From positions 1 through 64,000 of the forward strand of contig NZ_LGDW01000188.1 in NCBI RefSeq assembly GCF_001280005.1: DNA of 64,000 nucleotides. The letters are read 5' to 3'. This DNA is from Streptomyces sp. NRRL WC-3618. Its GTDB lineage: Bacteria > Actinomycetota > Actinomycetes > Streptomycetales > Streptomycetaceae. This document shows, piece by piece, positions 60,766-64,000 of the stretch (the stretch's first letter is position 1; every line of letters starts with the position of its first letter). Below the pieces are notes generated by a model, which was given only the letters and a program-made list of their open reading frames with translations, was not told the origin of the DNA and made no database searches. A program made the translations under genes and the position numbers.

Positions 60766-61234
60766 CGATGTCCTCATTCCACAGGGCGGGATTGTTGCTG
60801 ACGAAGTCGCGCATCAGGGCGACGCACGCGGGATCGTCGAGCAGCATGATCTCGACGCCGTGCTCGGCGAGCCAGTCGTGGCCACCGTGAAAGGTGACGG
60901 TCTCTCCCACGATCACCCGGGAGATACCGAACTGTCTCACCAGCCCGGAGCAATACCAGCACGGAGAGAGCGTGGTGACCATGGTCGTCCCACGGTATGA
61001 ACGCTGCCGCCCCGCGTCCCGGAACGCGGCCGTCTCGGCGTGCGCCGAGGGGTCACCGTCCTGAACACGCCGATTGTGCCCACGCCCGAGCAGCGCGCCG
61101 TCGGCGCCGTAGAGGGCGGCGCCGATCGGAATCCCGCCCTCGGCGAGCCCGAGGCGGGCCTCGTCGAGGGCGACGGAGAGCCAGGCCTGTGCCTGGGTGT
61201 GATCCAGCTGGGGAACCTGTTCCATGGGGTTCAC
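60749..61234 (-). CDS. Nucleoside/cytosine deaminase (zinc CDA fold)
   Basis: A 161-residue zinc deaminase. The active site is His65-Ala-Glu67 and Pro91-Cys92-x-x-Cys95 (SPCWYCSG), as in yeast-type cytosine deaminase and guanine deaminases. It hydrolyses an exocyclic amino group on a base or related ring. Start GTG 61234 with GGAGGGAG just upstream, or ATG 61225. It overlaps the oxygenase gene, so both should act in one pathway, perhaps purine or pyrimidine salvage. Confidence 0.87.
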   Translation of the reverse strand: MNPMEQVPQLDHTQAQAWLSVALDEARLGLAEGGIPIGAALYGADGALLGRGHNRRVQDGDPSAHAETAAFRDAGRQRSYRGTTMVTTLSPCWYCSGLVRQFGISRVIVGETVTFHGGHDWLAEHGVEIMLLDDPACVALMRDFVSNNPALWNEDIGELTP

Positions 61235-61490
61235 TCTCCCTCCGGCTGGAGCGACCGGACAGCACAGGCCTCCGGACGAAACCCGTACTGCTCGGCGCGG
61301 CTCTCAGCGCGGGCGGCGCCCCACTCCCCACGGAGGCAACCCGATGACCGCGACCACCCGGTCGCCGTGGGCACACCTCTCTGAACTCTCGACACTCTCG
61401 ACGGTGGTCGGCCCTGTCTCCCCCGTCGGGGACGACCACCGGACGAGTGGGTTTCTGTGAGACGGCGTACGGGTGCGGAGCTGATCCCCT

Positions 61491-61496
61491 AGCGTC
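61491..61496 (+). promoter_or_regulatory. Leaderless -10 box
   Basis: TAGCGT stands 7 nt before the GTG at 61503, and no ribosome binding site is present, so the message should be leaderless. Confidence 0.5.
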
Positions 61497-61502
61497 GTTG
61501 CC

Positions 61503-61805
61503 GTGGACGAAGAGGAAGACCGGCGGCTGGCCGCCATCACCCCCGAGATCACCCGCCGTTCGATCGATCTGCTGCGCAAGGTGGTCGGCCTCTATCCCGA
61601 GGAGCGCATCGCCCAGGAAGCCCTGGACTGCGCAGACGACATCCTGGCCCAGTACGGCACGGACGGGCTGCGCATCCTCGTCATGAGCCTCACCGGATGG
61701 GCCGCGGTGGAGATAGAGAAGGACGCGATGGCCTCCAAGCGGCCCCTGGACGCGATGGTCGACGACATGATGCTGACGTGGCTGGAGGCCAACCCGGAGG
61801 CGTGA
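61503..61805 (+). CDS. Small acidic hypothetical protein
   Basis: A 100-residue all-alpha acidic protein (DEEEDRRLAAITPEITRRSIDLLRKVVGLYPEERIAQEALDCADDILAQYG) with no recognised domain. The GTG start is supported by a leaderless promoter. It is divergent from the deaminase gene and followed by a prcB-like fragment. Confidence 0.65.
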   Translation: MDEEEDRRLAAITPEITRRSIDLLRKVVGLYPEERIAQEALDCADDILAQYGTDGLRILVMSLTGWAAVEIEKDAMASKRPLDAMVDDMMLTWLEANPEA

Positions 61806-61826
61806 CCTGGGCCAGGAGATGCAGCG

Positions 61827-62050
61827 GCTGGCCGTGGTGCCGCCCTCGCCGCGCTCCAGGCGCTCTACGACGCCGCCGACGACGACTCGGCGACGGGCGG
61901 GCCCGACATCGACCGCCGTATCTTCCCGATCGTCTCGGTGATCACGGAGGACGGCTTCGAACGCCTCCCCGACCAGGAGACCGAGGACCTGAGCCACGAG
62001 ATGGTGGCCGCCCGGCGAAACCGCCCGGACGGGCCGCCGCCCTGCCGTAG
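61827..62050 (+). pseudogene. Fragment of a proteasome beta subunit gene (prcB-like 3' end)
   Basis: In frame with 61854 the sequence reads [23 protein letters not shown], then [19 protein letters not shown] and [17 protein letters not shown]. This matches the last 65 or so residues of actinobacterial proteasome beta subunits ([17 protein letters not shown]...VITADGYRRL). The catalytic Thr and the body of the subunit are absent and there is no proper start. A relic of gene loss or of a moved copy. Confidence 0.7.
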
Positions 62051-62201
62051 GCGATGCCGGCCTTCCCCTTCTTCCCCTGTCCCTCGCTTCCTTCGCGCGC
62101 GACGCATACGAACCCCTCACTTCTTCCGTCAGTTCAGTACATGAGCCGTGCTGTCAGCCTTGCCATGAGCGGACGTTGTGGCCTGAGGGGGAGAAGCGAT
62201 C

Positions 62202-64000
62202 GTGGATCAGAAGGTTCTTGACGCCCAGAAATGGGTGAACGCCACCTACGCGAACGTCGCCGGCTACCAGGCGTGCCCGGAGACCGGCCGGACCGGATGG
62301 TCCACCATGCACGCCCTGACCATGGGACTCCAGCACGAGCTGGGCATCAGCCCGGTCGTCGCCAGCTTCGGGCCCGGCACGCTGGCCAAGCTCCAGGCCA
62401 TCGGCGACATCGGGTTCGGCTGGAACGCGAACAGCAACATCGTCCGCATCATCCAGCACGGCCTGTTCTGCAAGGGGTACTGGGGCGCCAACGGCTTCGG
62501 CGAGTACGGCGCGGTCACCACCGAGGCCGTCAAGCTGATGCGCGACGACATGGGCCTGCCCGACGGCGGCGCGGGCACCGCGGGCGGCCAGATCACCCCG
62601 GCCCTGTTCAAGTGCGTACTCAACATGGACGCCTACGTCCGGGTCGTCGGCGGCACGGACGAGGTACGGGCCATCCAGCGGTGGCTCAACGGCCGTTACT
62701 GGCAGAAGAGCGCCTTCGGTATCGGCCCGTGCGACGGGATCTACTCCCGGGACGTACAGAAGGCGCTGATGACCGGGCTCCAGTACGAGCTGGGCCTCGC
62801 CGCCCCCAACGGGAACTTCGGCCCCGCCACCCAGGCCGCGCTGCGGACGCAGAACCTGGGCCTGGGCAACTCGGGTGTCCTGGTCCAGATGTTCTCGGCG
62901 GCCTGCGTGTTCAACTCCCCGGTGCCCTCCGGCACCAGCGCGGCGGGTACGCCCACGACCTGGCGCAGCACCTTCAACGACACCCTCGTCGAGTGGGTGA
63001 AGATCTTCCAGCGCTTCTCCAAGCTGCCCGACTCGGGCCGCGCGGACTACCAGACGTGGGCGCAGCTGCTGGTGTCGATGGGCGACGCGGACCGCCCGGC
63101 GACGGGCAGCGACACGCGCTGGGAGATCACCCCGTCCCGGGCCAGGTACATGCGCGACAACGGCTACCAGGTGGTGGGCCGCTATCTGTACGACCCGCCG
63201 GGCTCGACCCTGGACAAGGAGATCAAGCCCGGAGAGCTCGAGACGATCTTCGGCGCCGGCCTGAAGGTCTTCCCGATCTACCAGGACAACGCCCGCCGGC
63301 TCGCCGACTTCACCTACACCGCCGGCTACCAACACGCCCTGAACGCACACTCGTTGGCCGTCGGATACGGCTTCAACCGGGGTACGACGATCTACTTCTC
63401 GGTGGACTACGACGCCACTCAGGACGAGATCGACTCGGCGGTCGTGCCGTACTTCCACGGTGTCGCCGCGGGCCTCGCCTACAACGGCAAGCGGTACATA
63501 CACGGCGTGTACGGCTCACGGAACGTCTGTACGAACGTGACGAAGCAGACCGGCGCCCGCTACTCCTTCGTCTCGGGCATGTCCTACGGCTTCTCCGGGA
63601 ACCTCGGCTTCCCGATCCCCGCGAACTGGTCCTTCAACCAGATCAAGGAGATCGACATCACCAACGGCTCGGACTTCTTCGAGCTGGACCGCGACGTCAT
63701 CTCCGGCGCGGACCCCGGCCAGAGCTCCGTCAACAGGACGGCGGGCCCGGCCGACGGCTTCATCAGCTACCTCACCCGCCTCCTGGCCATCGCGCGGGAG
63801 TACGGCAAGGGCAACCCGAACCAGCTGGTCATGGAGTACGTACGGCACATCTCGTACGGCGGCGGCGACTGGGACTTCCTGATCGGCGAATACGACGGCG
63901 ACTTCGTGAACTTCGCCAACGGCAAGGGTATGTCGGTGATGGAGGGGTTCAAGGACCCGTACACCGGCTACGAGTTGGGCGCCGAGCACCTGATGGCGTC
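62202..64000 (+). CDS. DUF1906 glycoside-hydrolase-like protein with peptidoglycan-binding repeats (partial)
   Basis: The frame opens at GTG 62202 with GGGGGAG 8 nt upstream and is still open at the window end, giving at least 599 residues. The first 260 or so hold peptidoglycan-binding-like helical repeats (TMGLQHELGISPVVASFGPGTLAKLQAIG; LMTGLQYELGLAAPNGNFGPATQAALRT). Residues about 310-510 form a DUF1906 TIM-barrel related to GH25 and Rv2525c (YQVVGRYLYDPPGSTLDKEIKPGELETIFGAGLKVFPIYQDN; FSVDYDATQDEI). No signal peptide is seen at the start. It may hydrolyse or bind cell wall; export could be non-classical. Confidence 0.85.
   Translation, partial: MDQKVLDAQKWVNATYANVAGYQACPETGRTGWSTMHALTMGLQHELGISPVVASFGPGTLAKLQAIGDIGFGWNANSNIVRIIQHGLFCKGYWGANGFGEYGAVTTEAVKLMRDDMGLPDGGAGTAGGQITPALFKCVLNMDAYVRVVGGTDEVRAIQRWLNGRYWQKSAFGIGPCDGIYSRDVQKALMTGLQYELGLAAPNGNFGPATQAALRTQNLGLGNSGVLVQMFSAACVFNSPVPSGTSAAGTPTTWRSTFNDTLVEWVKIFQRFSKLPDSGRADYQTWAQLLVSMGDADRPATGSDTRWEITPSRARYMRDNGYQVVGRYLYDPPGSTLDKEIKPGELETIFGAGLKVFPIYQDNARRLADFTYTAGYQHALNAHSLAVGYGFNRGTTIYFSVDYDATQDEIDSAVVPYFHGVAAGLAYNGKRYIHGVYGSRNVCTNVTKQTGARYSFVSGMSYGFSGNLGFPIPANWSFNQIKEIDITNGSDFFELDRDVISGADPGQSSVNRTAGPADGFISYLTRLLAIAREYGKGNPNQLVMEYVRHISYGGGDWDFLIGEYDGDFVNFANGKGMSVMEGFKDPYTGYELGAEHLMA

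Noticed and set aside
1..64000. CRISPR arrays, insertion sequences, rRNA or tRNA genes
   Set aside because: No regularly spaced repeats, transposase-like products, T-loop consensus GGTTCGAATCC or rRNA-like stretches were found on reading through.

Overview
The window looks like chromosomal DNA of a Streptomyces. GC is very high with G/C at third codon positions, GTG and TTG starts are common, several genes appear leaderless (a TANNNT -10 box 6-9 nt before the start codon), and many products are typical of the genus (RheA/Hsp18, DUF7848, XRE-TPR regulators, DUF4232 lipoproteins, a System II cytochrome c maturation operon). I found no tRNA, rRNA, CRISPR array, insertion sequence or phage module.

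Layout. 0.1-13.3 kb: a sugar utilisation locus (clan GH-A glycosidase, BadF-type sugar kinase, GH3 beta-glycosidase, ABC importer without its own ATPase, RpiR-type regulator, SIS protein). A recurring operator-like motif close to GGTGAATTGAACCASC lies in every relevant promoter. The locus is interrupted at 4.9-7.6 kb by two divergent P-loop genes related to chloramphenicol phosphotransferase and the tunicamycin resistance protein TmrB, plus a hypothetical gene and a lipoprotein. 13.4-23.5 kb: miscellaneous genes, including an ArsR-type regulator with palindromic operators facing two small membrane proteins, a DUF2267 pair, and hsp18/rheA with a perfect RheA operator. 23.7-27.4 kb: an arsenic cluster (arsC, arsR, aquaporin, second arsR, ArsO-like flavoprotein). 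27.5-33.2 kb: a lipoprotein, a large secreted BNR/sortilin-like protein, a WYL regulator with VOC and ABM genes, and an AhpD-like protein.

33.8-40.9 kb is an accessory island bounded by broken copies of the 3' end of a gene whose full copy is at 46.2 kb. It holds a tightly coupled four-gene operon: a 47-residue basic peptide with a strong ribosome binding site, a JmjC/cupin oxygenase, an aldo/keto reductase and an APH-fold kinase. This has the layout of a small peptide-modification (RiPP-like) system and is the main candidate for something undescribed. Next to it are a three-gene operon (degenerate resolvase-like protein, hypothetical, DUF7848) and a divergent XRE-TPR / YdcF / WbqC operon. 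41.3-46 kb: araBAD for L-arabinose.

47.3-55.8 kb is conserved core: hemL, a histidine phosphatase, a polysaccharide deacetylase-like lipoprotein, a small secreted protein, then resA-ccdA-resB-ccsB for cytochrome c biogenesis. 55.9-59.6 kb: a membrane-anchored periplasmic-binding-type receptor coupled to a large P-loop NTPase. 59.8-61.2 kb: a 2OG-Fe(II) oxygenase and a nucleoside deaminase. The end carries a small hypothetical gene, a broken 3' fragment resembling proteasome beta subunit prcB, and a DUF1906/peptidoglycan-binding gene cut by the window edge.
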